Shown: positions 41,194 to 51,343, counted from the stretch's first letter. The stretch: 64,000 bases of DNA from Candidatus Defluviilinea gracilis (GCA_016716235.1 JADJWS010000001.1:1054001-1118000), one strand, 5' to 3'. Notes: a model not told the origin generated them from the sequence alone. Numbers and translations are program-made.

Positions 41194-42171
41194 ATGCCAA
41201 CAAATTCATCCTCCCCTCACCTGCCGTTCGGCGAAAATAAAACTGCCGAGTGGTATGGCAAAGACATTGTGTCGGTCAAACAGTTCAAGCGCGAAGATCT
41301 GGAATACGTCTTCGGCGTGGCGCACGAGATGCGCGGAATGGTCGAGCGCGTGGGGACGTTTGATTTGCTCAAAGGAAAAATTTTAGCGAACCTGTTTTAC
41401 GAACCGTCCACGCGCACATCGTCGTCGTTCACCGCCGCGATGGAACGACTCGGCGGCTCGGTCATCCCGATCAACGAGGTGAAATATTCGTCGGTGACGA
41501 AAGGCGAAACGTTGACCGATACCGTGCGCACGCTCGAATGTTATGCCGATGTGATCGTGTTGCGACATCCCGAAACGGGATCGGCGGCGATCGCGGCAAA
41601 AGCGATGAAAAAGCCGCTCATCAACGCGGGCGACGGCACGGGCGAACATCCCACACAGGCGTTGCTCGACGCGTTCACGATCAGGGAGGAACTCAAGCAA
41701 TTCGATGGACTCACCGTCACCATGCTCGGCGATCTGAAATACGGACGCACTGTGCATTCGCTGGCGCGTTTGCTGTCGTTGTTCAATGTGAAGTTGAATT
41801 ACGTCTCGCCCGATATTTTGAAGATGCCGCAAGAAGTGATGGACGAAGTGAGCGAGAAAGGCATTTCACAAAAAGAATTTTCGTCGCTCGAAAAAGTTTT
41901 GCCCGAAACGGATGTGTTGTACGTGACGCGCGTGCAAAAAGAAAGATTTGAAGACCCCGCCGATTATGAAAAGGTCAAGAGCGCATACGTGATCGACCCC
42001 GCCATCATGCAAGCCGCGAAACAAAAGATGATCGTCATGCACCCGCTCCCGCGCGTCACCGAGATCAGCATGGATTTCGACGACGATCCACGCGCCGCCT
42101 ACTTCCGCCAGATGGAATATGGTTTGTATGTGCGAATGGCGTTGTTGGCGATGGTGCTCGGGAAGGCATAG
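41194..42171 (+). CDS. pyrB: Aspartate carbamoyltransferase catalytic subunit
   Basis: Second step of pyrimidine synthesis, 325 residues. Carbamoyl-phosphate motif FYEPSTRTSSSF, then SSVTKGETLTDT, the HPTQALLDAFTIREE motif, the LGDLKYGRTVHSL region and HPLPRVTEIS near the end. No regulatory subunit gene (pyrI) follows. A ribosome site AAGGAG lies before ATG 41194. Confidence 0.96.
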   Translation: MPTNSSSPHLPFGENKTAEWYGKDIVSVKQFKREDLEYVFGVAHEMRGMVERVGTFDLLKGKILANLFYEPSTRTSSSFTAAMERLGGSVIPINEVKYSSVTKGETLTDTVRTLECYADVIVLRHPETGSAAIAAKAMKKPLINAGDGTGEHPTQALLDAFTIREELKQFDGLTVTMLGDLKYGRTVHSLARLLSLFNVKLNYVSPDILKMPQEVMDEVSEKGISQKEFSSLEKVLPETDVLYVTRVQKERFEDPADYEKVKSAYVIDPAIMQAAKQKMIVMHPLPRVTEISMDFDDDPRAAYFRQMEYGLYVRMALLAMVLGKA

Positions 42172-42172
42172 T

Positions 42173-42254
42173 GTCACGTTCCAAGTTTCACGTTTCAGGT
42201 CTACTTGAAACATGGAACTTGAAACATGGAACTCTAAAACATGGAACTCTAAAA
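42173..42254. repeat. GAAACATGGAACT near-tandem repeat before pyrF
   Basis: Repeated AAGTTTCACGTTTCAGG and CTTGAAACATGGAACTCTAAAACATGGAAC units run right up to the pyrF ATG, so the start codon itself is part of a CATGGAA unit. Confidence 0.8.
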
Positions 42255-42255
42255 C

Positions 42256-43095
42256 ATGGAAACTTTTTTTTCTTTTTTGGAAAAGCGCGTGGATGATTGC
42301 TCGTCATTGCTCTGTGTGGGACTTGACCCGCACGTCAGCGAGTTGACTTCTCCCAGCGCCGCTTCAGCCCTCGACTTCTGCCTGACTCTCGTTAAGGCGA
42401 CCGCTCCCTACGCTGCGGCATTCAAACCCAACGCCGCGTTCTTCGAAGTCTTCGGCGCCGAGGGCTGGACCGCGCTCAAGCAAGTCATCGAAGCGATTGA
42501 CGAAGAATCAAAACGACTCGGCTCGATGATCCCCGTCGTCCTCGACGCGAAACGCGGCGACATCGCCTCCACAGCCGAAGCATACGCAAAGTCTGTGTTT
42601 GAATCGCTCGGCGCGCATTGCGTGACGTTGAGTCCGTATCTTGGCAAAGACTCGATTGATCCCTTTTTAAATTATCCAGAGCGAGGCGTGTTCTTGTTGT
42701 GCAAAACATCGAATCCAGGTTCAGGTGATTTGCAAGATATATCCGTCGTAGGGGCGGACGGCCGTCCGCCCCTACCGTTACATGAACACGTCGCCCACCT
42801 CGCCCAATCATGGAATACCAACAACAACATCGGACTCGTCGTCGGCGCGACGCATGTGGAGGCGCTGAAACGCGTCCGTGCCGCCGCGCCTGATCTGTGG
42901 TTCCTCGCGCCTGGCGTTGGCGCTCAAGGCGGGGAGTTGGCGTCCGCTTTGCGAGCAGGCTTACGTCGGGATGGAAGCGGGATGTTGATCCCCGTCTCAC
43001 GCGGAATCTCGCGGGCAAAGAATCCGAAGTTGGCGGCGGCGGAGATACGAGACCAGATGGTGCAGGTCAAAATGCAATTGACACAGGAAAAATAG
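42256..43095 (+). CDS. pyrF: Orotidine 5'-phosphate decarboxylase, type 2
   Basis: Last step of UMP synthesis, 279 residues. The type 2 family is shown by LLCVGLDPHVSEL, the catalytic DAKRGDIASTAEAYAKSVF, FLLCKTSNPGSGDLQD, and APGVGAQGGELASALRAG. Between GDLQD and LHEHVAHLAQSW about ten extra residues (VVGADGRPPL) are encoded by a perfect 28-nt palindrome (42748-42775). The start codon lies in a repeat unit and no ribosome site is seen; ATG 42256 gives the expected N-terminus. Confidence 0.95.
   Translation: METFFSFLEKRVDDCSSLLCVGLDPHVSELTSPSAASALDFCLTLVKATAPYAAAFKPNAAFFEVFGAEGWTALKQVIEAIDEESKRLGSMIPVVLDAKRGDIASTAEAYAKSVFESLGAHCVTLSPYLGKDSIDPFLNYPERGVFLLCKTSNPGSGDLQDISVVGADGRPPLPLHEHVAHLAQSWNTNNNIGLVVGATHVEALKRVRAAAPDLWFLAPGVGAQGGELASALRAGLRRDGSGMLIPVSRGISRAKNPKLAAAEIRDQMVQVKMQLTQEK
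42748..42775. repeat. Perfect 28-nt palindrome inside pyrF
   Basis: GTAGGGGCGGACGG followed directly by its reverse complement CCGTCCGCCCCTAC. It is read in frame through pyrF. GTAGGGGCGGAC-type palindromes are common intergenic repeats in several bacterial phyla; another GTAGGCGGAC palindrome lies at 45340-45369. Confidence 0.9.
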
Positions 43096-43128
43096 CGTAA
43101 TAAAATGAGTTAACTCACGAAATTACGC
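43095..43128. promoter_or_regulatory. Nested palindrome before the AAA/DUF4143 gene
   Basis: GCGTAAT (43095-43101) and ATTACGC (43122-43128) enclose the perfect 12-nt palindrome TGAGTTAACTCA (43106-43117). It ends 9 nt before the ATPase start, in a place suited for an operator or a pyrF terminator without T run. Confidence 0.5.
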
Positions 43129-43137
43129 CAAAATACG

Positions 43138-44265
43138 ATGCTTTACTCCCGCCTAATCGCCAATAATCTTGTCAGCGACTGTTTCCAAGGTCGTGTGATT
43201 ATTCTCGTCGGCGCGCGGCAGACGGGTAAAACGACTCTGGCGCAAATGGCGCTGGAGCGGCTCGATGGGCGCAAGGTCCGATTTATCAATGGCGACGATC
43301 CGATAGACCGCGAGGCGCTGAACGATAAAAGCCTCGAGAGCCTCACGCGCATGGTGGGAGACGCGGAAGTTCTTTTCGTTGACGAAGGGCAAAAGATAAA
43401 AACCATCGGGCAAACGTTGAAACTGCTGGTGGATCATTACGGCGCGCAACGGCAGGTGATCGTTACAGGTTCGTCCACGATCAACCTGCTTGATTCCACG
43501 CAGGAGCCGCTGACGGGGAGAAAGTTCGTGTACAACCTGTATCCTCTGGCATTGTCGGAGATCGTTCCCGATGCGGATGTGTTGGAAATTCAAAAAAAAT
43601 GGACTGACCTGCTTGTGTATGGTTCCTATCCGCGCGTGATCCAGCAGGATTCTTACGAGAGCAAGGCGCGCGAAGTGAGAGAGATCGCCGCCAGTTATTT
43701 GTATCGCGACATTTTGGAACTTCAGCAGGTTCGCAACCCTGAGGCTTTGAACAAGCTGGTGCAGGCGCTTGCCTTGCAGATCGGGTCGGAAGTTTCGTAC
43801 GCCGAACTCGCCCAAACCATCGGCATGGATCGAATCTCCGTCGAACGTTATGTGCAACTGTTGGAGCGCAGTTTTGTTATCTTCCGCCTGCCGCCCTACT
43901 CGGGCAACAAAAGAAGGACGCTTTCGAAATTAAGAAAAATCTATTTTTGGGATGTCGGCGTGAGGAACGCGGTCATCCGCAATTTCAATCCGCTGGATTC
44001 GCGCGCAGACGGCGGCGCCCTGTTCGAAAATTGGATGATCGCCGAGCGGATGAAAATGAATGAATATCGGCGAAGCCTGAGTTCCTCCTATTTTTGGCGG
44101 ACGTACGATGGAAGCGAAATTGATTACATCGAGGAGACCAATCAAAATCTTCAAGGCTTTGAATTCAAATTGAAGTTTTCAAAAACGAATCGTTCATTTG
44201 AAAAAGCAGGCATACCTGTAACGGTCATGGATGCGGAACGGATCGTGGAATTTCTTTATGGCTGA
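43138..44265 (+). CDS. AAA ATPase with DUF4143 (ATP-binding protein)
   Basis: 375 residues. The AAA_14-type ATPase domain covers about 15-150 (Walker A VGARQTGKTTLAQ; Walker B-like VLFVDEGQKI; sensor VIVTGSST). A DUF4143 domain covers about 190-350 with LERSFVIFRLPPYSGNKRR, FWDVGVRN, FENWMIAERMK and FWRTYDGSEIDYI, the latter being a nuclease-like strand pattern. A widespread family of unknown role, often mobile and strain-variable. It sits between pyrF and pyrE. Confidence 0.9.
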   Translation: MLYSRLIANNLVSDCFQGRVIILVGARQTGKTTLAQMALERLDGRKVRFINGDDPIDREALNDKSLESLTRMVGDAEVLFVDEGQKIKTIGQTLKLLVDHYGAQRQVIVTGSSTINLLDSTQEPLTGRKFVYNLYPLALSEIVPDADVLEIQKKWTDLLVYGSYPRVIQQDSYESKAREVREIAASYLYRDILELQQVRNPEALNKLVQALALQIGSEVSYAELAQTIGMDRISVERYVQLLERSFVIFRLPPYSGNKRRTLSKLRKIYFWDVGVRNAVIRNFNPLDSRADGGALFENWMIAERMKMNEYRRSLSSSYFWRTYDGSEIDYIEETNQNLQGFEFKLKFSKTNRSFEKAGIPVTVMDAERIVEFLYG

Positions 44266-44351
44266 CATGATTCAACTCTTCGATTGATGGTAACTTGCAG
44301 CGGAACTACAAGATGAAATCTTGAGCATTAGAAATGAAATCGGAAAACTTA

Positions 44352-45290
44352 ATGGCTAAACTTTTGATCGTATCGGGACATGCCGACAAATATCGGCGTT
44401 TGCTTGAAAGGGCGGAATTGCCTGAGTTGAAAATCGTCACTGCAATGAATGCGACGGAAGCCGAGGCGGTTGGTTTGGATTGTGAGATCGTCCTTGGCGA
44501 GCCGAAATTGGTCCAGCCGCTTTTGATGAAGATGAAAAACTTGCGCTGGGCGCAATCCATGTATGCGGGCGTGGAGCAGTTTCTCGACCCGTCACTGCGC
44601 CGCGATTATATTTTGACGAACGCGCGCGGCGTGTTCGGCGATTTGATGTCTGAGTATGTGTTCGGGTATCTGCTCAATCATGAGCGGCGCATCTTTGAAC
44701 GCTATCGCGCCCAACAGGAACATCGCTGGGACTCAAGCACAACGGGCATGTTGCGCGGAAAGACGATCGGGTTGCTTGGCGTCGGTTCGATCGGCGCAGT
44801 CATTGCAAAGACAGCAAAACATTTTGGAATGAGCGCGCGCGGATATACGCGCGCCAGCGAAGATTGCCCCGATGTGGATGCGTATTATCACGGAAACGAT
44901 TTAATTGAGTTTGCCAAAGAGTTGGATTATCTAGTCGCCGTCCTGCCGAACACATCGGAGACGCATCGCATCGTGGACGCCTCATTGCTGAACGCCTTGC
45001 CCGCGCGCGCGATCTTCATCAACGTTGGGCGCGGCGGCGCAGTGGACGAATCCGCGCTGATCCATGCGCTCGAGTCGAAGCAGATCGCAGGCGCGGCGCT
45101 GGATGTGTTTGATCAAGAGCCGCTTCCGAAAGAGCATCCGTTTTGGACGACGCCGAATTTGTTGATGACCTTTCACACGTCCGCGCCCAGTTTGCCCGAG
45201 GACATTGTGCGAATCTTCCGTGAGAACTATCAGCGTTACCTGCGCGGCGTGGAATTAAAATACCAAGTTGATTTCGAACGCGGCTATTAG
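44352..45290 (+). CDS. D-2-hydroxyacid dehydrogenase
   Basis: 312-residue NAD(P)-dependent dehydrogenase. The nucleotide loop is LGVGSIGAVIAKTAKHFGM at about 142-160. Catalytic Arg is in NVGRGGAVDESAL, and the Glu/His pair lies in DVFDQEPLPKEHPFW and the final TFHTSAPS. The substrate cannot be told, and the closest style is the glyoxylate/hydroxypyruvate-like GhrA/YcdW group. ATG 44352 (with GGAAA upstream) is preferred to 44334. Confidence 0.9.
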   Translation: MAKLLIVSGHADKYRRLLERAELPELKIVTAMNATEAEAVGLDCEIVLGEPKLVQPLLMKMKNLRWAQSMYAGVEQFLDPSLRRDYILTNARGVFGDLMSEYVFGYLLNHERRIFERYRAQQEHRWDSSTTGMLRGKTIGLLGVGSIGAVIAKTAKHFGMSARGYTRASEDCPDVDAYYHGNDLIEFAKELDYLVAVLPNTSETHRIVDASLLNALPARAIFINVGRGGAVDESALIHALESKQIAGAALDVFDQEPLPKEHPFWTTPNLLMTFHTSAPSLPEDIVRIFRENYQRYLRGVELKYQVDFERGY

Positions 45291-45292
45291 TT

Positions 45293-45381
45293 TTACAGCG
45301 CAAAGTCCGACGCTAGAGAGCGTCTCTTACACCATGGGCGTAGGCGGACGTTCTCTAACGTCCGCCTACCTTGCGCTGTAA
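45293..45381. repeat. 89-bp nested palindromic element before pyrE
   Basis: Outer arms TTACAGCGCAA (45293-45303) and TTGCGCTGTAA (45371-45381) are perfect. Inside are CGCTAGAGAGCG and the strong palindrome GTAGGCGGACGTT/AACGTCCGCCTAC (45340-45369). Size and nested design resemble the 97-bp family at 1902/3825, but the sequence is different. Confidence 0.82.
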
Positions 45382-45399
45382 TATTGAGAAAGGATGCGA

Positions 45400-46008
45400 A
45401 TGACTGACACGAACCCAAAACTTCACTCTCTGGCAGATGGTTTACTCGAGGCAGGCTGTATCAAATTCGGCGAGTTCACTCTCAAGTCGGGACTCACGAG
45501 TCCCATTTACATTGATCTCCGCCGCATCATCACCCATCCCAAACTTCTCGCGGATATTGCTCAAGCCTATTTGCCAATTCTCTCAACTCTCCAATTCTCT
45601 CGCATTGCAGGCTTGCCCTACGCCGCCATCCCCATCGCAACCGCCATCTCCCTCGCGGGAAACTATCCCATGATCTACCCGCGCAAGGAAGCCAAGTCCT
45701 ATGGCACGAAAGCGGAGATCGAAGGCGAGTATCACGCAGGCGAGACGGTCGTCGTCATTGACGATCTCGCCACCACGGGCGGAAGTAAATTTGAAGCCAT
45801 CGAAAAATTGACAGGCGCGGGCTTGGTCGTGAAGGATGTCGTCGTGCTGATTGATCGTCAATCGGGCGCGAAAGAGTCGCTGGCGGGGGCGGGATATTCC
45901 CTGCACGCGGTGTTGACGATCGGTCAATTGTTGGAGTATTGGGAGGAGACGGGGAAGGTGGAGAAGGATAAAATTGAGGCGACGAGGAAGTTTTTGAAAG
46001 ACTCATAA
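45400..46008 (+). CDS. pyrE: Orotate phosphoribosyltransferase
   Basis: Joins orotate to PRPP, 202 residues. N-terminal CIKFGEFTLKSGLTSPIYID, then IAGLPYAAIPIATAI, PRKEAKSYGTK, and the PRPP-binding VVVIDDLATTGGSKFEAI. The later VLIDRQSGAKESLA is usual for the family. Start ATG 45400 (GAAAGG upstream); an ATG two codons earlier is too close to it. The segment PILSTLQFSRIA is encoded by a TCTCCAATTCTCTC-like repeat sequence. The stop overlaps the next start (TAATG). Confidence 0.95.
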   Translation: MTDTNPKLHSLADGLLEAGCIKFGEFTLKSGLTSPIYIDLRRIITHPKLLADIAQAYLPILSTLQFSRIAGLPYAAIPIATAISLAGNYPMIYPRKEAKSYGTKAEIEGEYHAGETVVVIDDLATTGGSKFEAIEKLTGAGLVVKDVVVLIDRQSGAKESLAGAGYSLHAVLTIGQLLEYWEETGKVEKDKIEATRKFLKDS

Positions 46009-46454
46009 TGACTTATTTCAAAGATTTATCCCCCTATTCTTACTACGGAAATGAAGAATCGCTCAATATTGGCTGGCTGAGTGCGATAGAAGGTTTTGAT
46101 ATTGGCGATACAACAATTGAGTTTCGAGAAAAACTTTTTAGATTTTGCCTAGATGAAAATATTGTAAAAACCATGCGGGGATTCCATGAATGTGAACTTT
46201 GTGGGTTTTCATTCGATGAATGGAGCAGGGATCACCCTGCCTACGGTGATAATGCAAATTGGATGAGCATTGGAAATGGGGAGATACGTATTATAGGAAA
46301 AGGCGTGATTTATGCGGTACCCGCTTTGATTTATCATTATGTTGTAGAGCATCATTATATGCCGCCTCAGGAATTTATTGATGCAGTATTGACTGGCCCT
46401 CAACCCGGTTCTTTAGAATACAACACTTTATTGCAAAAGTATAAGAGAAGATGA
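46008..46454 (+). CDS. Hypothetical protein (possibly DUF7919-like)
   Basis: 148-residue soluble protein, starting MTYFKDLSPYSYYG. A CxxC is present (HECELCGFSFDEW) and a His-rich stretch (LIYHYVVEHHYMPPQEF). The opening pattern reminds me of the DUF7919 family, but I am not certain. The gene is visibly AT-richer than pyrE, to which it is coupled by TAATG, which suggests acquisition. A short remnant ORF overlaps its end. Confidence 0.7.
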   Translation: MTYFKDLSPYSYYGNEESLNIGWLSAIEGFDIGDTTIEFREKLFRFCLDENIVKTMRGFHECELCGFSFDEWSRDHPAYGDNANWMSIGNGEIRIIGKGVIYAVPALIYHYVVEHHYMPPQEFIDAVLTGPQPGSLEYNTLLQKYKRR

Positions 46455-46519
46455 GCTATACCCAAAAACACACCTTCACAGCCACCATCCTCAATGCAGG
46501 CGGCGCGTTCGTAAAATAA
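46451..46519 (+). pseudogene. 5' remnant of a DUF1905-like gene
   Basis: A 22-codon frame (start overlapping the previous stop, ATGA) reading MSYTQKHTFTATILNAGGAF and a stop. It duplicates the first 20 codons of the intact gene at 47050 (HTFTATILNAGG), with near-identical DNA (AACACACCTTCACAGCCACCAT). The rest of the gene is gone and a terminator hairpin follows. Confidence 0.75.
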
Positions 46520-46520
46520 A

Positions 46521-46552
46521 AGAACTCGGAGTTTTCAAAAACTCCGAGTTCT
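46521..46552. terminator. Strong hairpin terminator
   Basis: AGAACTCGGAGTTTT, 1-2 nt loop, AAAACTCCGAGTTCT, then GCTTTT. It separates the plus-strand genes from the minus-strand nucleotidyltransferase. Confidence 0.85.
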
Positions 46553-46606
46553 GCTTTTGAATTCAGTTGACACTTTCTAAAAACTCTGCCAGCGCGGAGT
46601 ACTCGC

Positions 46607-46990
46607 TCATAGTTCATTCCCATCGCGCAAGATGGTTTCTTGCATCGATTTCGTCGCATCTTCAAAAGCGATAAGATCTACGCTGATTTCTGGGTCCAAG
46701 CTTTGAAGTAATCCTACTGCCCTGTAGTATTGTCGTCCTGTTAATCCCCAAACAGCAAGATCAACGTCCGAATGGGCATGGAATAAATGCGGGTGAACGA
46801 TGGAGCCAAACACCACAACTTTCTTTACGTCAAATTCACGCTTAAGAACTAATGCCGTGCGGCTGGCAATCTCGCTGGCTTTCTTAAAGCGCGAATCAGC
46901 CTGAGTCCGCGCGACATCCACGCGGCTTCTAAGCGCTTTTCGATACCGCTCCAAATCTGCGGGTGCAAGTGTGCTAAAAGTAAGCGACAT
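46607..46990 (-). CDS. Minimal nucleotidyltransferase (MNT) domain protein
   Basis: 127 residues. An N-terminal helix (1-50) is followed by the nucleotidyltransferase signature VVVFGSIVHPHLFHAHSDVDLAV (Gly-Ser, then DxD), with a third Asp in ISVDLIAFED. MNT proteins are normally antitoxins paired with HEPN toxins. No HEPN gene is adjacent in the window, so it is an orphan or its partner is lost. Confidence 0.85.
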   Translation of the reverse strand: MSLTFSTLAPADLERYRKALRSRVDVARTQADSRFKKASEIASRTALVLKREFDVKKVVVFGSIVHPHLFHAHSDVDLAVWGLTGRQYYRAVGLLQSLDPEISVDLIAFEDATKSMQETILRDGNEL

Positions 46991-47049
46991 TTTTCCTCGT
47001 TGAAATTATACACTCATTGTACATGTTAGAATAAACTTACGAGGGACCT

Positions 47050-47514
47050 ATGCCCAACAAACACACCTTCACAGCCACCATATTGAACGCAGGCGGAGGC
47101 GGCGCGTTCGTGGACGTTCCCTTCGATGTGGAGAAAGCCTTCGGCGCGAAGAAACCCAAGGTCAAAGCCACGTTTGATGGGGTTCCGTATCGCGGCATGT
47201 TGGCGCGCATGGGCACGGACTATCACATCCTGATCATCCTCAAATCCATCCGCGAGCAGATCGGCAAGTCGTTTGGCGATAAGGTGAGAATCACGGTTGA
47301 GTTGGATACCGAGCCGCGCGAGGTCGAAGTCCCCAAAGATCTGATGAGAGAATTGAAACAGAATAAGGAAGCCAAAGCGTTCTTTGATAAACTTTCGTAC
47401 TCGCACAAAAGAGAATATGTGATGTGGATCAACGAAGCGAAAAAGGAAGAGACGTGGCAGAATCGAATCGTCAAGATGATCGAGATGTTGAAACAAGGAA
47501 AGAAACGATCATAA
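47050..47514 (+). CDS. DUF1905 / YdeI-type (OmpD-associated) protein
   Basis: 154 residues with an N-terminal DUF1905 beta-barrel (HTFTATILNAGGGGAFVDVPFDVEKAFG in part; VKATFDGVPYRGMLARMG) and a C-terminal YdeI/OmpD-associated helical part (FFDKLSYSHKREYVMWINEAKKEETWQNRI in part). Function unknown. A truncated copy of its 5' end lies at 46451. Confidence 0.88.
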   Translation: MPNKHTFTATILNAGGGGAFVDVPFDVEKAFGAKKPKVKATFDGVPYRGMLARMGTDYHILIILKSIREQIGKSFGDKVRITVELDTEPREVEVPKDLMRELKQNKEAKAFFDKLSYSHKREYVMWINEAKKEETWQNRIVKMIEMLKQGKKRS

Positions 47515-47525
47515 GGCGGGATACC

Positions 47526-47544
47526 CCTTCGACAGGCTCAGGGC
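47526..47544. repeat. CCTTCGACAGGCTCAGGGC dispersed motif
   Basis: Copy of the motif at 7162, 39675 (reverse) and 53288, in the 55-nt gap between the DUF1905 and DinB-family genes. Confidence 0.7.
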
Positions 47545-47569
47545 AAGCATCCCGCCCCACGGAGAAATT

Positions 47570-48079
47570 ATGCAATTCAAAAATTATCTTGAAGAACTCT
47601 ACGAGTACAACTACTGGGCGAACAAGCGTTATCTCGTTGTTGCAGAGACGCTCGATCACGAAAGCCTCTTCCACAAGCACGGACATTCATGGGAGACCGC
47701 CCACGCGATCCTTGTCCACATGATGAGTTCGGAGCGGATGTGGCGTCAGCGTTGGCTCGGCGAGAAGGGCGAGTTCCTCGATGCGAAAGATTTCCCCGAT
47801 GTGAAATCCATCCGCGCGTATTGGGTGGAGGTGGAAAAGAACATGCGCGATTACGTTTCGGAGCAAACGGAGACCAGCCTGTGGCGCGATGTGACGTACA
47901 CCAACCCCAAAGGCGAGACGTTCACGCTTCCGTTGTGGCAGATGATGGTCCAGCCGCCGAATCACAACACACATCACCGCGGCGAGCTGGCGGCGATGTT
48001 CGCGTTGATGAATGTTCCGCACCCTGAGGAGGAAATGATCCAGTATTTCTTGAATAAGAGCGGGCAGAAACGATTCTAA
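47570..48079 (+). CDS. DinB-family protein
   Basis: 169-residue four-helix-bundle protein of the DinB/YfiT superfamily. The metal-binding His triad can be assigned to HAILVHMMSSE (about 45-50) and NHNTHHRGELAAM (about 128-133). YNYWANKRYL at the N-terminus is typical. Possible thiol-dependent transferase or hydrolase; substrate unknown. Confidence 0.9.
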   Translation: MQFKNYLEELYEYNYWANKRYLVVAETLDHESLFHKHGHSWETAHAILVHMMSSERMWRQRWLGEKGEFLDAKDFPDVKSIRAYWVEVEKNMRDYVSEQTETSLWRDVTYTNPKGETFTLPLWQMMVQPPNHNTHHRGELAAMFALMNVPHPEEEMIQYFLNKSGQKRF

Positions 48080-48081
48080 AC

Positions 48082-48110
48082 ACAAAGTTCACAAGGGAAC
48101 ACAAAGGAAA
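48082..48110. repeat. CACAAAGTTCACAAGGGAACACAAAGG repeat
   Basis: Short copy of the ACACAAAGG/CACGAAGG family in the leader of pyrD, where its AAAGGAAA end doubles as the ribosome site. Confidence 0.65.
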
Positions 48111-48114
48111 AGCT

Positions 48115-49118
48115 TTGTATTCATTTCTTCGCTCCTTCCTCTTTCGCCTCGACCCCGAAGCATCGCATCAACTCACGCTTCGATTGTTAAGTATTGCAGG
48201 AAACTTCCCACTTTCCAATTGGTTTCTCACACGACTCTATAAAACCGAATCAAAACCCGTTCAGGCGTTTGGATTAACATTCAAGAATCCCGTCGGTCTC
48301 GCGGCGGGATATGACAAGGATGGAGTGGCAGTTCGCGGACTCGCCGCGCTGGGGTTCGGTCACGTCGAAGTGGGGACGGTCACGCCGAAGCCTCAGGCTG
48401 GGAATCCGCGTCCGCGTGTGTTTCGGCTGGCGGAAGATGAGGCGGTGATCAATCGGATGGGGTTTCCATCTCAGGGCATGTCGAAGGTCGCAGGTCGCAT
48501 GTCGAAGGTTGGCAATCGAAGGTCTGTGATCGTTGGCGTGAACTTGGGGAAGAATAAAGACACGCCGTTGGAAGAAGCCGCGCGCGATTATGTTGAGTTG
48601 ATGAAGGTGTTTGCTCCGCGGGCGGATTATTTGACCATTAACATCTCATCGCCTAACACCATCGGTTTGCGTCGTTTACAGAATCGCGAGATGTTGGAGA
48701 ATTTACTGGGTCACATTAACTTGGAACGTGAAACCTGGAACCTGAAACTTCCAATCCTTGTAAAAATTTCGCCTGATTTATCTGATGAAGAATTGGATGA
48801 TGCAATCGGAGTCATCCTCGATAAAAAAATGGACGGGATTATCGCCACGAACACGACTCTTTCACGCGAAGGAGTGCGATCAAACTTGAAGGGCGAGACA
48901 GGCGGACTAAGCGGCGGTCCGCTCAAAGGTCGGAGTGAGGCGGTTTTGAGTCAGGTTGTGAAGTTGGTCAATGAGAGAGTCCCGATCATCAGCGTGGGCG
49001 GAATTGCGAGTCCCGAAGATGCAAAGAAAAGACTCGCGTTGGGCGCGAGTCTGGTTCAAGTGTATACCGGGCTGGTCTATCGCGGGCCGGGGATGGTTTG
49101 GGAAATTGTCAACGCGAT

Positions 49119-49122
<4 letters not shown>
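48115..49122 (+). CDS. pyrD: Dihydroorotate dehydrogenase, class 2 (quinone-type)
   Basis: FMN enzyme of 335 residues that oxidises dihydroorotate with quinone at the membrane. The N-terminal helix (SFLRSFLFRLDPEASHQLTL) is typical of class 2. NPVGLAAGYDKDGVAV, LGKNKDTPLEEA, INISSPNTIGLRRLQ, the catalytic Ser region in SPNT, and GLSGGPLKGRSE identify it. Start TTG 48115 with AGGAAA upstream. Two stretches look repeat-derived: MSKVAGRMSKVG, and LERETWNLK encoded by the GGAACGTGAAACCTGGAACC repeat (48718-48751). Confidence 0.94.
48718..48751. repeat. GAAACCTGGAACCTGAAAC repeat inside pyrD
   Basis: AACTTGGAACGTGAAACCTGG then AACCTGAAACTTCC: the same unit as in the gaps before pyrC, pyrF and the MshEN kinase gene. 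It is translated in frame in a variable loop before PILVKISPDLS. Confidence 0.8.
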
Positions 49123-51221
<2,099 letters not shown>

Positions 51222-51343
51222 GAGGGTAGTATACCTACCGGGTAGGCTGAGCGCAAGCGTCTTGCATGGCAGGAAAATTCCAACATTCATCTAATACAAT
51301 CGCAATGCTTGCCAAATTCCTTTTATGGTATAGTGTCGCCACT

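Noticed and set aside
45573..45610. TCTCTCAACTCTCCAATTCTCTC in pyrE as an inserted repeat
   Set aside because: It resembles intergenic TCTCCAATTCTC units, but the protein has the normal length there, so insertion is not shown; at most sequence replacement.
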